Below the pieces are notes generated by a model. The model saw only the letters and a program-made list of their open reading frames with translations, was not told where the DNA came from and did not search any database. From Microbacterium paraoxydans (GTDB lineage Bacteria > Actinomycetota > Actinomycetes > Actinomycetales > Microbacteriaceae), in contig NZ_LT629770.1 in NCBI RefSeq assembly GCF_900105335.1, forward strand, positions 2,666,001 through 2,730,000: a DNA stretch of 64,000 bases, given 5' to 3'. This document shows positions 42,462 through 52,039 of this stretch, piece after piece. Position 1 is the first letter of the stretch. Each line of letters opens with the position of its first letter. The translations under genes were made by a program, and so were the position numbers.

Positions 42462-42495
42462 GTCGAGAGCTGAGTCGGTCGGGAGGACCTTGACA

Positions 42496-43293
42496 ATGGC
42501 GTTGAGGCGCACCACGAAACAGAAGCTGTACCGGTACTCGATCTACGCGGTGCTGCTCGCGATCGTCGTCTGGGCGATCGTCAGCACCGACTGGGCGCGG
42601 ATCGCGCAGCTCTACTTCAACCCCGAGGTCGCGGCGAAGATGCTCCCGGGCATCATCACCACGGCGCTCGTCAACACCCTGTGGTTCACGGCGGTGGCGT
42701 TCGCAGGCGGCTTGCTGCTCGGCATCCTGCTGGCGCTGATGAAGCTCTCGGTGATCGCGCCGTTCCGGTGGATCGCGACGGCGTGGATCGAGCTGTTCCG
42801 CGGTCTGCCCGCGATCCTCACGATCTTCGCGATCGCGTTCATCCTGCCGATCGGTCTCGGTGTGCCGGCGACCCGCCTCGGCGGGCCGGTGGTCCTGGGC
42901 CTGATCGGTCTGATCCTCGTGGCCTCCGCCTACATGGCAGAGACGATCCGGGCCGGAATCCAGGCAGTCCCGAAGGGACAGACCGAGGCGGCGCGTTCGC
43001 TCGGCATGTCGCCCATGAAGACGACCTTCTGGATCGTGGTCCCGCAGGGCTTCCGGATCATCATCCCGCCGCTGACGAACGAGTTCGTGCTGCTGCTGAA
43101 GGACACGTCGCTGCTGTTCGTCGCGGGCTCCTTCATCTGGTCGAAGGAGCTCACGAACTTCGCTCGTGACGCAGCGACGCAGAACGCCAACGGAACGCCG
43201 CTGATCATGGCGGCGATCCTCTACCTGATCGTGACGATCCCGCTCACGCGTCTCAGCGCGTGGCTCGAGCGTCGGATGGCGAGGACACGATGA
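42496..43293 (+). CDS. amino acid ABC transporter permease
   Basis: The 265-residue HisM/GlnP-family permease has about five membrane segments and the conserved EAA loop [30 protein letters not shown]. The ATG at 42496, nine bases after GGGAGG, was chosen over a TTG at 42490. It overlaps the ATPase gene (ATGA). Confidence 0.9.
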   Translation: MALRRTTKQKLYRYSIYAVLLAIVVWAIVSTDWARIAQLYFNPEVAAKMLPGIITTALVNTLWFTAVAFAGGLLLGILLALMKLSVIAPFRWIATAWIELFRGLPAILTIFAIAFILPIGLGVPATRLGGPVVLGLIGLILVASAYMAETIRAGIQAVPKGQTEAARSLGMSPMKTTFWIVVPQGFRIIIPPLTNEFVLLLKDTSLLFVAGSFIWSKELTNFARDAATQNANGTPLIMAAILYLIVTIPLTRLSAWLERRMARTR

Positions 43294-44045
43294 GCACCGA
43301 CCTGATCGACGTGCAGGCCCCGGCGATCGCGATCCAGGACCTGCACAAGAGCTTCGGCGACAATGAGGTGCTCAAGGGCATCGACCTGACGGTGCTCGCC
43401 GGCGAGGTCGTCTGCGTGATCGGCCCGTCCGGATCCGGGAAGTCGACGCTGCTCCGCTCGGTGAACCTGTTGGAGGAGCCCACGGGCGGCAAGGTGCTCA
43501 TCGAGGGCATCGACATCACCGATCCCGACATCGACATCGACCGCGTGCGCACCCGTATCGGGATGGTGTTCCAGAGCTTCAACCTCTTCCCGCACCTCAG
43601 CGTGCTCGGCAACCTCACGATCGCCCAGCAGCGGGTGAAGAAGCGCTCGAAGGCGGAAGCCGAGAAGGTGGCCCGCGCCATGCTCGAGCGCGTCGGTCTC
43701 GCGGAGAAGGCCGACGCGTACCCCGGGCACCTCTCGGGCGGGCAGCAGCAGCGCGTGGCCATCGCCCGGGCGCTGTGCATGAACCCCGACATGATGCTGT
43801 TCGACGAGCCGACGTCGGCCCTCGACCCGGAGCTCGTCGGCGAGGTGCTGCAGGTCATGCGGTCGCTGGCCGACGAGGGCATGACGATGCTCGTCGTCAC
43901 GCATGAGATGGGCTTCGCGCGCGAGGTCGGTTCGCGGCTGATCTTCATGGACGGCGGACACATCGTCGAGGAGGGCGACCCCCGCGAGGTGCTGGCGAAT
44001 CCGCAGCACCAGCGCACGAAGGACTTCCTCTCCCGCGTCCTGTAG
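43290..44045 (+). CDS. amino acid ABC transporter ATP-binding protein
   Basis: The 251-residue GlnQ-type ATPase has Walker [10 protein letters not shown] (45-53), [15 protein letters not shown] and [15 protein letters not shown], and the H-loop [12 protein letters not shown]. With the preceding two genes it forms a complete polar amino acid importer of the glutamine/glutamate/arginine class. No single substrate can be fixed. Confidence 0.92.
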   Translation: MSTDLIDVQAPAIAIQDLHKSFGDNEVLKGIDLTVLAGEVVCVIGPSGSGKSTLLRSVNLLEEPTGGKVLIEGIDITDPDIDIDRVRTRIGMVFQSFNLFPHLSVLGNLTIAQQRVKKRSKAEAEKVARAMLERVGLAEKADAYPGHLSGGQQQRVAIARALCMNPDMMLFDEPTSALDPELVGEVLQVMRSLADEGMTMLVVTHEMGFAREVGSRLIFMDGGHIVEEGDPREVLANPQHQRTKDFLSRVL

Positions 44046-44064
44046 TTCTCGCCCCGGTGTCGCC

Positions 44065-44140
44065 GAGACCCCGGGCATTCGCCGAGACCCCCGGCTGCAG
44101 ACGTCTGCAGCCGGGGGTCTCGACGTGAACCCGGGGTCTC
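44065..44140. repeat. nested palindrome (family A copy 2) between convergent ABC operons
   Basis: The inner palindrome is perfect and has no loop: 38 nt (44084-44121), 19 bp on each side. The outer stem GAGACCCCGGG (44065-44075) pairs with CCCGGGGTCTC (44130-44140). Spacers are 8 nt each; the right one is GACGTGAA. The sequence is the same family as at 466-541 and 49656-49731. It should end transcripts from both directions. Confidence 0.8.
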
Positions 44141-44142
44141 GA

Positions 44143-45234
44143 TCAGCCGCGGGGACGCGCGACCACCGGGGCGGGGGTCACCGCGATGCGGACGCGGTCG
44201 CCGAACGACGGGTGCACGGCGGGATCGTGCTGCACGCGGACGAGCTCACCCGACTCCGTGCGCACGAGGGTCCGCCGCATGCTGCCGAGGAACGTGCTCT
44301 CCTCCACGAGCGCATCGGTGGCGGCATCCTCCGCGGAGGTGAAGCGGACGTTCTCCGGACGGAGGTATACGTCGACGGGGCCGTCGGCGGGGGTCTGCAA
44401 GGGGAGACGCTGCCCCCACACGACGACGTGCTCGCCGTCCGCGACGCCGGACACGACGCTGGAGAGGCCCACGAATGCGGCGACCTCGGCGGTCGCGGGA
44501 GTCGTGTACAGCTCTTCCGGGGAGCCGATCTGCTCGATGCGACCCGCGTTCATGACCGCGATCCGGTCGGACACCGCGAGGGCCTCCTCCTGATCGTGCG
44601 TGACGAAGACGGTCGTGATGCCGAGCCGCAGCTGGATTCGCCGGATCTCGTCGCGGAGCTGCACGCGCACCTTGGCGTCGAGCGCCGACAGCGGCTCGTC
44701 GAGCAGCAGCACCCGAGGCTCCGTGACGAGGGCGCGAGCCAGGGCCACCCGCTGCTGCTGCCCGCCGGAGAGCTGATGCGGGAAACGGTCGGCCAGGTCG
44801 GCCAGACCCACGAGGGCGAGCGCGTCGAGGGCCCGTCGCGCCGCCTCACCCTTGCCGACACCCCGACGACGGAGCCCGAAGGCCGTGTTGTCGACGACGC
44901 GGAGGTGCGGGAACAGCGAGTACGACTGGAACACCATCCCGATGTCGCGCCGGTTGGTCGGCACCCGCGAGACATCTCCGCCGCCGAGGAGGACAGTCCC
45001 CTCGTCGGCGCCCTCGAGTCCGGCGAGCACGCGGAGCAGGGTGGTCTTCCCGCAGCCGGACGGGCCGAGCAGCGAGACGAACTCCCCGGGAGCGATGTCG
45101 AGGTCGACGCCGTGCAGCACCCTCGTGCCGCCGTAGCTCTTCACGATGCCGTGCAGCTCGACCCGCGTGCCCTCGCCGGCCTGGGCGAGCAGCAGGTTGT
45201 CCTTGGTGCGCGGGAGCGCGTGATCGAGGGTCAT
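44143..45234 (-). CDS. ABC transporter ATP-binding protein (PotA/FbpC type)
   Basis: The 363-residue protein has an ABC domain with Walker A GPSGCGKTT (57-65), [15 protein letters not shown], Walker B VLLLDEPLSALDAKVR and H-loop THDQEEAL, and then a C-terminal TOBE domain (VDVYLRPENVRF). This class serves spermidine/putrescine, iron(III) or phosphonate importers. It overlaps the permease gene by ATGA, so it is the last gene of a four-gene operon. Confidence 0.9.
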   Translation of the reverse strand: MTLDHALPRTKDNLLLAQAGEGTRVELHGIVKSYGGTRVLHGVDLDIAPGEFVSLLGPSGCGKTTLLRVLAGLEGADEGTVLLGGGDVSRVPTNRRDIGMVFQSYSLFPHLRVVDNTAFGLRRRGVGKGEAARRALDALALVGLADLADRFPHQLSGGQQQRVALARALVTEPRVLLLDEPLSALDAKVRVQLRDEIRRIQLRLGITTVFVTHDQEEALAVSDRIAVMNAGRIEQIGSPEELYTTPATAEVAAFVGLSSVVSGVADGEHVVVWGQRLPLQTPADGPVDVYLRPENVRFTSAEDAATDALVEESTFLGSMRRTLVRTESGELVRVQHDPAVHPSFGDRVRIAVTPAPVVARPRG

Positions 45235-46022
45235 GAGCGGGCCTTTCGCGGACCGCGGGCGACGCGGCCGATGAGCAGGAGCAGGAGGAAGACGAACAGC
45301 AGGGCGAGCAGCGTGAAGATCGCGGGCGCGAACGGGTCCTGCTTCTGCACCACGACCATCGCCGTCTGGAAGACCTGCCGGTTGAGGAGGGACGCGATCG
45401 TGAACTCCCCGAGCACCACCGCGATGGAGATCAGCGCGGCGGCGAGCAGGCCCTGTCGGAGGTTCGGCGCGAGGACACGGAGCACGACCGTCGTCCACCC
45501 CGCCCCGAGCGAGCGTGCTGCCTCGGACAGCGTGCGCAGATCGGCGGCATCGATGGATGCCTGGATCGAGCGGAAGGCGAAGGGGAGGACGGTGACGCCG
45601 TAGGCGAAGGCGAGGGTCCAGGTGCCGGTGCCGACGGTGCGACCGATCTGCAGGTAGATCGGCGCGAGGCCCACCACGAGGACGATCGCGGGGATCGAGA
45701 TCGGGAGGAGCGCGACGAACTCGAAGGCCGCCTTCAGTCTGGGGAAGCGCAGGTTCACGAGGATCATCGTGGGGGCCAGGAGGAACAGCACGATCGCCAC
45801 GGTCACCACTGCGAGGATCAGCGAGTTGCCGAGCCCCGTCCAGATGGGCTTGAGGCTCGCCGACGCCGCGGGGTCGAAGAGGGCGGCCCAGTGCGCGAAG
45901 GAGAGGCCGTCCGTGCCGCGCAGCGTGAAGAGGAACGTCGACACGAGAGGCACAGCGAAGAACGCGCCGACCACGATGCCGATCACCGCACGGGTCGCGC
46001 GGGACGGGGCGAGGCCGTTCAT
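45231..46022 (-). CDS. ABC transporter permease (second)
   Basis: The 263-residue permease has six membrane segments and the EAA loop LSEAARSLGAGWTTVVLRVLAPNLRQGLL, close to PotC/PhnV. It overlaps the other permease and the ATPase genes by 4 bases each, so translation is coupled through the operon. Confidence 0.88.
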   Translation of the reverse strand: MNGLAPSRATRAVIGIVVGAFFAVPLVSTFLFTLRGTDGLSFAHWAALFDPAASASLKPIWTGLGNSLILAVVTVAIVLFLLAPTMILVNLRFPRLKAAFEFVALLPISIPAIVLVVGLAPIYLQIGRTVGTGTWTLAFAYGVTVLPFAFRSIQASIDAADLRTLSEAARSLGAGWTTVVLRVLAPNLRQGLLAAALISIAVVLGEFTIASLLNRQVFQTAMVVVQKQDPFAPAIFTLLALLFVFLLLLLIGRVARGPRKARS

Positions 46023-46957
46023 GCCTGCCACCGCGCGGCGCGTCGCTGGATGACCGAGTACAGCGCCATCACGACGCCGACCACGACGATCATGCCGAGG
46101 GCGAGAGCGCCCGCGAGATTCTCCCGGCCGAGCAGGGTCTCGCTCGTGAGCGCCGTGCGGATCTGCAGCGGGACGATCTGCGAGCCCTGACTCGCGAGCG
46201 CCGCGGCCGTGGCGTACGAGGAGAACGCGTTCGCGAAGAGCAGCAGCAGGCTCGCGAGGAACGACGGCGCCAGCACCGGGAGGCCGATCCGCAGCCAGAA
46301 GCTCGTCCTGCTGCCCCCGAGGGCGAGGTTCGCCTCGACCCACTGCGGCTTCAGGGCGGCGAGGGCGGGGAGGAAGGTGATGACCATGAGCGGCACCTGG
46401 AAGTAGATGTACGGGAGGATGAGGCCGGGAAGCTCGTACAGCCACGTGCCCTCGGCGAAGATGTCGATGCCGAACGTGTCGCGGAGGAAGACCGTGACCA
46501 CGCCCTGGATGCCGATCGTGGCGATGAAGGCGAAGGCGAGCATGACGCCGCCGAACTGCGCGAGGACCCCGGCGGCCGCGTCCACGGAGCGGCGCACGAC
46601 GCCGTCCGGGTTCATGCCGAGCAGAGCGTAGGAGACGAGGGCGCCCACGACCGCACCGACCGCCGCGGTGAGCAGCGACAGCCCCGCCGAGTTCGCGAAG
46701 GTCGTGAGCACCACCGGGTCGCCGAGGGCGGCGACGTTCGTCCAGGTGAAAGCACCGTCGCCGTCGAAGAACCCGGAGCCGATCGCGAGCACGGTCGGCA
46801 CGGCGAGGAAGAGCAGCACGTAGGCGGCGAACGGTACGAGCCCCAGCCACGCCACGGATGGCACCGACCGCCGGGCCCGCGTGTGCGACGCGGGTCCGGC
46901 GGTGGTGCCGGGGGCGGACGCCGCGGCGTCCACCCCCGGTGCGACGACGGTGGTCAC
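46019..46957 (-). CDS. ABC transporter permease (first)
   Basis: The 312-residue permease resembles PotB/PhnU: WVEANLALGGSRTSFWLRIGLPVLAPSFL is its EAA loop. GTG 46957 overlaps the stop of the binding-protein gene (GTGA) and decides the start. The N-terminal 33 residues are a Pro/Ala-rich cytoplasmic extension. Confidence 0.87.
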   Translation of the reverse strand: MTTVVAPGVDAAASAPGTTAGPASHTRARRSVPSVAWLGLVPFAAYVLLFLAVPTVLAIGSGFFDGDGAFTWTNVAALGDPVVLTTFANSAGLSLLTAAVGAVVGALVSYALLGMNPDGVVRRSVDAAAGVLAQFGGVMLAFAFIATIGIQGVVTVFLRDTFGIDIFAEGTWLYELPGLILPYIYFQVPLMVITFLPALAALKPQWVEANLALGGSRTSFWLRIGLPVLAPSFLASLLLLFANAFSSYATAAALASQGSQIVPLQIRTALTSETLLGRENLAGALALGMIVVVGVVMALYSVIQRRAARWQA

Positions 46958-48093
46958 TGGACCGCCGCTGCCCACTTCTCGCCGAGCAGCGTGCCGGCGT
47001 TCTCGGACTGCTCCTCGGTCGGCACGACGGTCTCCTCCGGGGCCTCGGGGAGAGCGGCCGCGAGCTTCTCGTCGATCGTGCCGGCCTCGGTCATCGCCTC
47101 CATGCGCACCGGACGGGCGCCGCCCTTCAGCCACAGGTTCTGCACCTCGTCGCTGTAGAGGAACTCCTGCCACAGACGCGCGGCGGCCGGGTTCGGGGCG
47201 TCGACGTTAATGGCCTGGTTGTAGTAGCCCGCGTAGCCGGTGCCGTCGAAGACCACGACCTTCCAGTCCGGGTTGTCGGCCGTGTGGGCCGCGTTCAGGT
47301 AGTCCCAGTCGAAGACCACGGGGGTCTCGCCGCTGGCAACGGTCGCGGTCGTGACGTCGACCTTGAGGAGGTTCCCTGCCTTCTGCAGGTCGGAGAAGAA
47401 GTCGATGCCCGGCTGGAAGTCGTCGAGCGTGCCGTCCGACTGCACCGTCGCCAGGCCCACGGCGGCGAAGGCGGCGCCGGCCTGCGTCGGGTCGCCGTTG
47501 ATGGCGACGGCACCCTTGTAGTCGGCGGAGAGCAGGTCGGACAGCTCAGCCGGCGCCTCGAACTTCGAGGAGTCGTAGCCGATCGACATGTACCCGCCGT
47601 AATCGCCGACGAAGAGGCCGGAGGGCTCCTTCAGCTCCTCGGGGATGTCGTCCCAGGTCTGGACCTTGTACGGAGCGAACGCATCGGTGTTCTGCAGGGC
47701 GACGGTGAGGCCGAGGTCGAAGACGTCGGGGGCGGTGTCGAGGCCCTTGTTCGTCTCGGCGGCCTGGATCTCCTCGGCGCTGGAGACGTCGGGCGAGGCC
47801 TCGTTGATGGTGATCTCGGGGTACTTCTCCGCGAACAGGTCGAGGATCTCGCCGTAGTTCGCCCAGTCGCGGGGGAGGGCGATGACGTTGAGCTGACCCT
47901 CCTCCTTCGCGGCCGCCTCCAGGTCGGCGAAGGAGCCGAAGTCCGCGACGGAGGTCGCGCTCGCCGCGTCCACGGCGTCGTCACCGGCGGCCGGGGCGTC
48001 GGTCGCGGAGGCGCAGGAGGTCAGAGCGATGACGGCCGTGGTGGCCAGGGCGATGCCGGCGCCGATGCGTGCGCGGCGGATGGAGCGTGCCAT
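46954..48093 (-). CDS. ABC transporter substrate-binding lipoprotein (extracellular family 1, PotD-like)
   Basis: The 379-residue lipoprotein has a lipobox LTSC (Cys27). The mature part (QLNVIALPRDWANYGEILDLFAEKYPEITINE, TAPDVFDLGLTVALQN, GDPTQAGAAFAAV) is typical for iron(III)- or phosphonate/thiamine-type family 1 solute-binding proteins. The ligand is unknown. Its Shine-Dalgarno AGAGGA is inside the 3' arm of an 11-bp palindrome in the leader. Confidence 0.87.
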   Translation of the reverse strand: MARSIRRARIGAGIALATTAVIALTSCASATDAPAAGDDAVDAASATSVADFGSFADLEAAAKEEGQLNVIALPRDWANYGEILDLFAEKYPEITINEASPDVSSAEEIQAAETNKGLDTAPDVFDLGLTVALQNTDAFAPYKVQTWDDIPEELKEPSGLFVGDYGGYMSIGYDSSKFEAPAELSDLLSADYKGAVAINGDPTQAGAAFAAVGLATVQSDGTLDDFQPGIDFFSDLQKAGNLLKVDVTTATVASGETPVVFDWDYLNAAHTADNPDWKVVVFDGTGYAGYYNQAINVDAPNPAAARLWQEFLYSDEVQNLWLKGGARPVRMEAMTEAGTIDEKLAAALPEAPEETVVPTEEQSENAGTLLGEKWAAAVQ

Positions 48094-48094
48094 G

Positions 48095-48149
48095 AGTGTC
48101 CTCTCGGTGTCCGGCGCTGTGAGCCGGTGTCGGGTTGCGAGAGGACACT
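48095..48149 (-). promoter_or_regulatory. leader palindrome hiding the ribosome-binding site
   Basis: On the minus strand AGTGTCCTCTC (48149-48139) is complementary over 11 bp to GAGAGGACACT (48105-48095), whose AGAGGA is the Shine-Dalgarno. CCGGC/GCCGG pairs inside. If transcribed in full the site would be closed until opened by a ligand or protein. A TAGTGT at 48152-48147 could be the -10, in which case the palindrome would instead be a DNA operator. Confidence 0.5.
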
Positions 48150-48228
48150 ACGAGTCCGAGGTGGCCACGCGGAGCGGCTCCGGTGAACGGTCGGTGTCGG
48201 GCGGGTGGCGCGGGAGTGCGCCGCGGAC

Positions 48229-48744
48229 TCAGCGCTGCGGGACGGTGTACTTGAAGCCGCGGTGCGAGCCCACGTAGCCGAGGCGCTCGTAGAACCGGTG
48301 GGCGTCGGTGCGGGCGGCGTCGGAGGTGAGCTGCACCATGGCCGCACCGAGCGCGGGCGCCGCCGCGTCGCCGACCCAGCGCATGACCGCGGAGCCGATG
48401 CCGGACGAGCGCAGGTCGCTGCGCACCCGGACCGCTTCGACGAGCAGCCGCCGGGCGCCGCGGCGTGCCATGCCCGGGATCGACGTGAGCTGAAGGGTGC
48501 CGACCGCCGCGCCGTCGAGCTCGACCACGAGGAGGTCGTTGGAGGGATCGGCCAGGATCTCGCGGAGGCCGCGCTCGTACGCCGGACGGTCCTCGTCGGA
48601 CGCCACGTCGCCGCGGGCGGCGCTGATCGGATCGTCGGCGAGCAGCGCGATGACGGCGTCGGCATCGGCCTCGGTCGCCCGCCGGAGCACGGCGTCCCCG
48701 CTCCTCGACGCGAACGGATGCGGAAGCGGGAGAGCGGCGAGCAT
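48229..48744 (-). CDS. GNAT family acetyltransferase
   Basis: The 171-residue GNAT protein has VLRRATEADADAVIALLADD at the start, the acetyl-CoA loop VRSDLRSSGIGSAVMRW (Q/RxxGxG/A type), and the C-terminal AHRFYERLGYVGSHRGFKY. It resembles enzymes that acetylate small molecules or the PhnO/RimI branch. CAGACT lies 6 nt before the ATG, so the mRNA is probably leaderless. Confidence 0.85.
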   Translation of the reverse strand: MLAALPLPHPFASRSGDAVLRRATEADADAVIALLADDPISAARGDVASDEDRPAYERGLREILADPSNDLLVVELDGAAVGTLQLTSIPGMARRGARRLLVEAVRVRSDLRSSGIGSAVMRWVGDAAAPALGAAMVQLTSDAARTDAHRFYERLGYVGSHRGFKYTVPQR

Positions 48745-48804
48745 GAGCCCAGTCTGCCAGCGGAGGATGCGGGACGGCGCCCGCGGGTCTGGAATCATGG
48801 CGGA

Positions 48805-49623
48805 GTGGATATCGGCAGCCTCCTCGGACTCGAGCAGCTCACCTGGGGGATGCTGATCCTCATCATCGTGGCGGCGTTCAGCGCCGGGTGGATCGACGCG
48901 GTCGTCGGCGGCGGAGGGCTGCTGCAGCTCCCGGCGCTCCTCCTCATCCCCGGCATCGCCCCGGTCCAGGCGCTCGCGACGAACAAGCTCGCCTCCGTGT
49001 TCGGGACCGCGACCAGCAGCATCACCTACTACCGCCGGGCCAAGCCCGACCTCCGTACGGCCCTGCCGATGGCGGTGATCGCGTTGATCGGCTCGTTCGG
49101 GGGCGCGGCGGTCGCCACGGTGCTGCCCCCGGCCGCCTTCAAGCCCATCATCGTGATCGCCCTGCTGGCGGTGGCCCTGTTCACGGCGCTCCGGCCGCAG
49201 CTCGGGGCGGCGACGCAGCTGCGCTTCCACGGGCACAAGCACCACATCATGGCCGGGCTCGCCGGGCTCGGTATCGGGTTCTACGACGGGATGATCGGTC
49301 CGGGGACGGGCACCTTCCTCGTGATCACCCTCGTCGCGCTGCTGGGCTACGACTTCCTGCAGGCGAGCGCGAAGGCCAAGATCGTGAATCTCGCGACGAA
49401 CGCGGGGGCGCTGCTCCTCTTCATCCCGCACGGCTCGGTGCTGTGGCTGCTCGGGGGCATCCTCGCGGTCGCGAACGTCGGGGGCAGCTACCTGGGCTCG
49501 CGGATGGCCATCTCCCGCGGCACGACGTTCATCCGCGTGGTGTTCCTCGTCGTCGTGGTGGCTCTCATCGCGAAGCTCGGCGTCGACGTGTGGAACGAGA
49601 ACCTCGCCCCCCTCTTCGCCTGA
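48805..49623 (+). CDS. TSUP/TauE-SafE family permease
   Basis: The 272-residue protein has about eight membrane segments and the duplicated GGGGLLQLPALL and GPGTGTFLVI motifs of the TSUP family, which exports or imports sulfite or sulfonates. GTG 48805 was chosen because the match starts VDIGSLLGLEQLTW. It is divergent from the GNAT gene and convergent with aspS. Confidence 0.87.
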   Translation: MDIGSLLGLEQLTWGMLILIIVAAFSAGWIDAVVGGGGLLQLPALLLIPGIAPVQALATNKLASVFGTATSSITYYRRAKPDLRTALPMAVIALIGSFGGAAVATVLPPAAFKPIIVIALLAVALFTALRPQLGAATQLRFHGHKHHIMAGLAGLGIGFYDGMIGPGTGTFLVITLVALLGYDFLQASAKAKIVNLATNAGALLLFIPHGSVLWLLGGILAVANVGGSYLGSRMAISRGTTFIRVVFLVVVVALIAKLGVDVWNENLAPLFA

Positions 49624-49655
49624 TTTCCCTTCTTCCTCCCCTTTCTCTCTTCGCC

Positions 49656-49731
49656 GAGGCCCCGGGTACGCGACGAGACCCCGGGCTGCCAGCGGCAGTG
49701 TCCCGGGGTCTCGGCGGAAAGACGGGGTCTC
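49656..49731. repeat. nested palindrome (family A copy 3) between convergent TSUP and aspS
   Basis: GAGACCCCGGG (49675-49685) pairs with CCCGGGGTCTC (49702-49712), enclosing CTGCC/GGCAG with a 3-nt bulge. Outer GAGGCCCCG (49656-49664) pairs with CGGGGTCTC (49723-49731) with one G-T pair. Spacers are 8 and 10 nt. It ends 6 bp before the aspS stop and should terminate both genes. Confidence 0.78.
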
Positions 49732-49737
49732 GGCGGG

Positions 49738-51516
49738 TCAGGCCTCGTCCTCGGGGGTGAAGTCCACACCGGCCTCGGCGCGCTGCTCGGGGGTGATCGG
49801 CGCGGGAGCGGAGGTGAGGGGATCGAAACCGTTCCCGGACTTCGGGAAGGCGATGACGTCGCGGATCGACTCGGTCTTCGTCAGGTGCTGGAGCACGCGG
49901 TCCATGCCCAGCGCGATGCCGCCGTGCGGGGGAGCGCCGAACTTGAACGCGTCGAGGAGGAAGCCGAACTGCTCCTGCGCGACCTCGTCGCTGATGCCCA
50001 TGACCTCGAAGACCCGCTTCTGGATGTCCTCGCGGTGGATGCGGATGGACCCGCCGCCGAGCTCCGAGCCGTTGCACACGATGTCGTACGCGTAGGCGAG
50101 GGCCGAGCCGGGGTCGGTGTCGAACGTGTCCTCGAACTCGGGCTTCGGACCCGTGAACGCGTGGTGCACGGCCGTCCACGCACCCGCGCCCACCGCGACG
50201 TCACCGGAGGCCACCGCGTCGGCGGCCGGCTCGAACATGGGGGCGTCGACGACCCAGGTGAAGGCGAACTCGTCCGGGTTCAGGTACCCGAGGCGGCGGC
50301 CGATCTCGACCCGTGCGGCACCGAGCAGCGCCCGGCTCTCCTTGGTGGCACCGGCGGCGAAGAACACGCAGTCGCCCGGCTCGGCGCCGACGAACTCCGC
50401 CAGGCCCGCCTGCTCGGCCTCGGACAGGTTCTTGGCGGCGGGGCCGCCCAGGGTGCCGTCCTCGTTGAACAGCACGTAGGCGAGACCGCGCGCGCCGCGC
50501 TGCTTGGCCCAGTCCTGCCAGGCGTCGAGCTGCTTGCGCGGCTGGCTCGCACCGCCGGGCATGCGCACCGCACCGACGTACTCGGCCTGGAACACGCGGA
50601 ACGGGGTGTCCTTGAAGTACTCGGTCGCCTCGACGAGCTCGAGTCCGAAGCGGAGGTCGGGCTTGTCGGAGCCGTACTTCGCCATGGCGTCGGCGTAGGT
50701 CATCCGCGGCAGCGGGGTCTGCACCTCCACGCCGATCGTCTTCCACATCGCCACGATGAGCGACTCCATGAGGGCGATCACGTCCTCCTGGTCGACGAAG
50801 CTCATCTCGATGTCGAGCTGCGTGAACTCGGGCTGACGGTCGGCGCGGAAGTCCTCGTCGCGGTAGCAGCGGGCGATCTGGAAGTACTTCTCCACACCGC
50901 CGACCATGAGCAGCTGCTTGAAGAGCTGCGGCGACTGGGGCAGGGCGTACCAGCTGCCCGGGTGCAGACGGGCCGGGACGACGAAGTCGCGGGCGCCCTC
51001 CGGCGTGGAACGGGTGAGGGTCGGGGTCTCGACCTCGGTGAAGTCCTCGGCGTGCAGCACGTCCCGGATCGCCTTGTAGACGTCGGACCGCAGGCGCAGC
51101 GCGGAGGCGGCGGCCGGGCGGCGGAGGTCGAGGTAGCGATACTTCAGGCGCGCCTCCTCGCCGACGGTCTCGGTGTCGGCCAGTGCGGTCGAGACCTGGA
51201 ACGGCAGCGGGGCCGACTCGTTCAGCACCTCGACGTCGGCCGCGATGACCTCGATCTCGCCGGAGGGGAGGTTCGGGTTCGCGTTGCCCTCGGGGCGCCG
51301 CGACACCTCGCCGGTGACCTTGAGGACGAACTCGTTGCGCAGCGGGTGGGCGATCTCCTCGTCGCGGATGACGACCTGGGCGATGCCCGACGCGTCCCGC
51401 AGATCGATGAAAGCGACGCCTCCGTGGTCACGACGACGATCGACCCACCCGGTGAGGGTGACGGTCTGACCGATGTTCTCGGCGCGCAGGGAGCCTGCGG
51501 AGTGGGTGCGCAGCAC
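49738..51516 (-). CDS. aspS: aspartate-tRNA ligase
   Basis: The 592-residue class IIb synthetase has an N-terminal OB-fold anticodon domain ([22 protein letters not shown]), motif 2 ([24 protein letters not shown]), the bacterial GAD insert, and motif 3 ([10 protein letters not shown]). The length fits bacterial AspRS. Whether it also charges tRNA-Asn is not decided by the sequence. The GTG start is 7 bases after GGAGGA, which is half of a perfect palindrome. Confidence 0.94.
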   Translation of the reverse strand: MLRTHSAGSLRAENIGQTVTLTGWVDRRRDHGGVAFIDLRDASGIAQVVIRDEEIAHPLRNEFVLKVTGEVSRRPEGNANPNLPSGEIEVIAADVEVLNESAPLPFQVSTALADTETVGEEARLKYRYLDLRRPAAASALRLRSDVYKAIRDVLHAEDFTEVETPTLTRSTPEGARDFVVPARLHPGSWYALPQSPQLFKQLLMVGGVEKYFQIARCYRDEDFRADRQPEFTQLDIEMSFVDQEDVIALMESLIVAMWKTIGVEVQTPLPRMTYADAMAKYGSDKPDLRFGLELVEATEYFKDTPFRVFQAEYVGAVRMPGGASQPRKQLDAWQDWAKQRGARGLAYVLFNEDGTLGGPAAKNLSEAEQAGLAEFVGAEPGDCVFFAAGATKESRALLGAARVEIGRRLGYLNPDEFAFTWVVDAPMFEPAADAVASGDVAVGAGAWTAVHHAFTGPKPEFEDTFDTDPGSALAYAYDIVCNGSELGGGSIRIHREDIQKRVFEVMGISDEVAQEQFGFLLDAFKFGAPPHGGIALGMDRVLQHLTKTESIRDVIAFPKSGNGFDPLTSAPAPITPEQRAEAGVDFTPEDEA

Positions 51517-51529
51517 GGAGGATTCCTCC
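51517..51529 (-). promoter_or_regulatory. palindromic ribosome-binding site of aspS
   Basis: The leader reads GGAGGAATCCTCC directly before the GTG. The Shine-Dalgarno half can pair with the following CCUCC, giving a five-pair hairpin that touches the start codon. It may weaken translation. Confidence 0.5.
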
Positions 51530-51648
51530 TGATCCGGGGAAAGATGAACCCGCCCAGTCTACGCGGGCGTCCCGGCCCTTCCCGGCCGGGTCGCCAGCGC
51601 GGAGCAGCGGCACCTCAGTAGGATCGCCACGACGAAAGGCGGACCCCC

Positions 51649-52038
51649 ATGCACCTCTCCATCTCGGACGGCAACGGCCTTCCCGACCTGTTCGGCGCGA
51701 TCTTCTCCGGCACGACGGGACTCATCGCCCTCATCTTCTACATCCTCGTCGTGGTCGGACTGTGGAAGGTCTTCACGAAGGCGGGATACCCCGGCATCCT
51801 CGCGATCATCCCGATCGTCAACGTCGTGTTCCTCGTGAAGATCGCCGGGATGTCGGGCTGGTTCGCCCTGCTCTACCTCGTGCCGATCGCGAACTTCATC
51901 CTCGGGGTCATCGTCGCGTTCAAGCTCGGCGCGCGCTTCGGCAAGGGCGGGGTGTTCTCGTTCTTCCTGCTGTTCCTGTTCCCCTACATCGGCTATCTGA
52001 TCCTCGGGTTCGGCGACTCCCGGTACCGCGAGGTCTGA
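51649..52038 (+). CDS. DUF5684 family membrane protein
   Basis: The 129-residue protein has four predicted membrane segments; the core AGYPGILAIIPIVNVVFLVKIAGMSGWFALL and the LVPIANFILGVIVAFKLGARFGKG part are the usual DUF5684 motifs. The function is unknown; a role near signal peptidase-like or transport proteins has been suggested for the family only by annotation. TAGGAT lies about 27 bases upstream. The next gene starts one base after its stop. Confidence 0.8.
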   Translation: MHLSISDGNGLPDLFGAIFSGTTGLIALIFYILVVVGLWKVFTKAGYPGILAIIPIVNVVFLVKIAGMSGWFALLYLVPIANFILGVIVAFKLGARFGKGGVFSFFLLFLFPYIGYLILGFGDSRYREV

Positions 52039-52039
52039 C

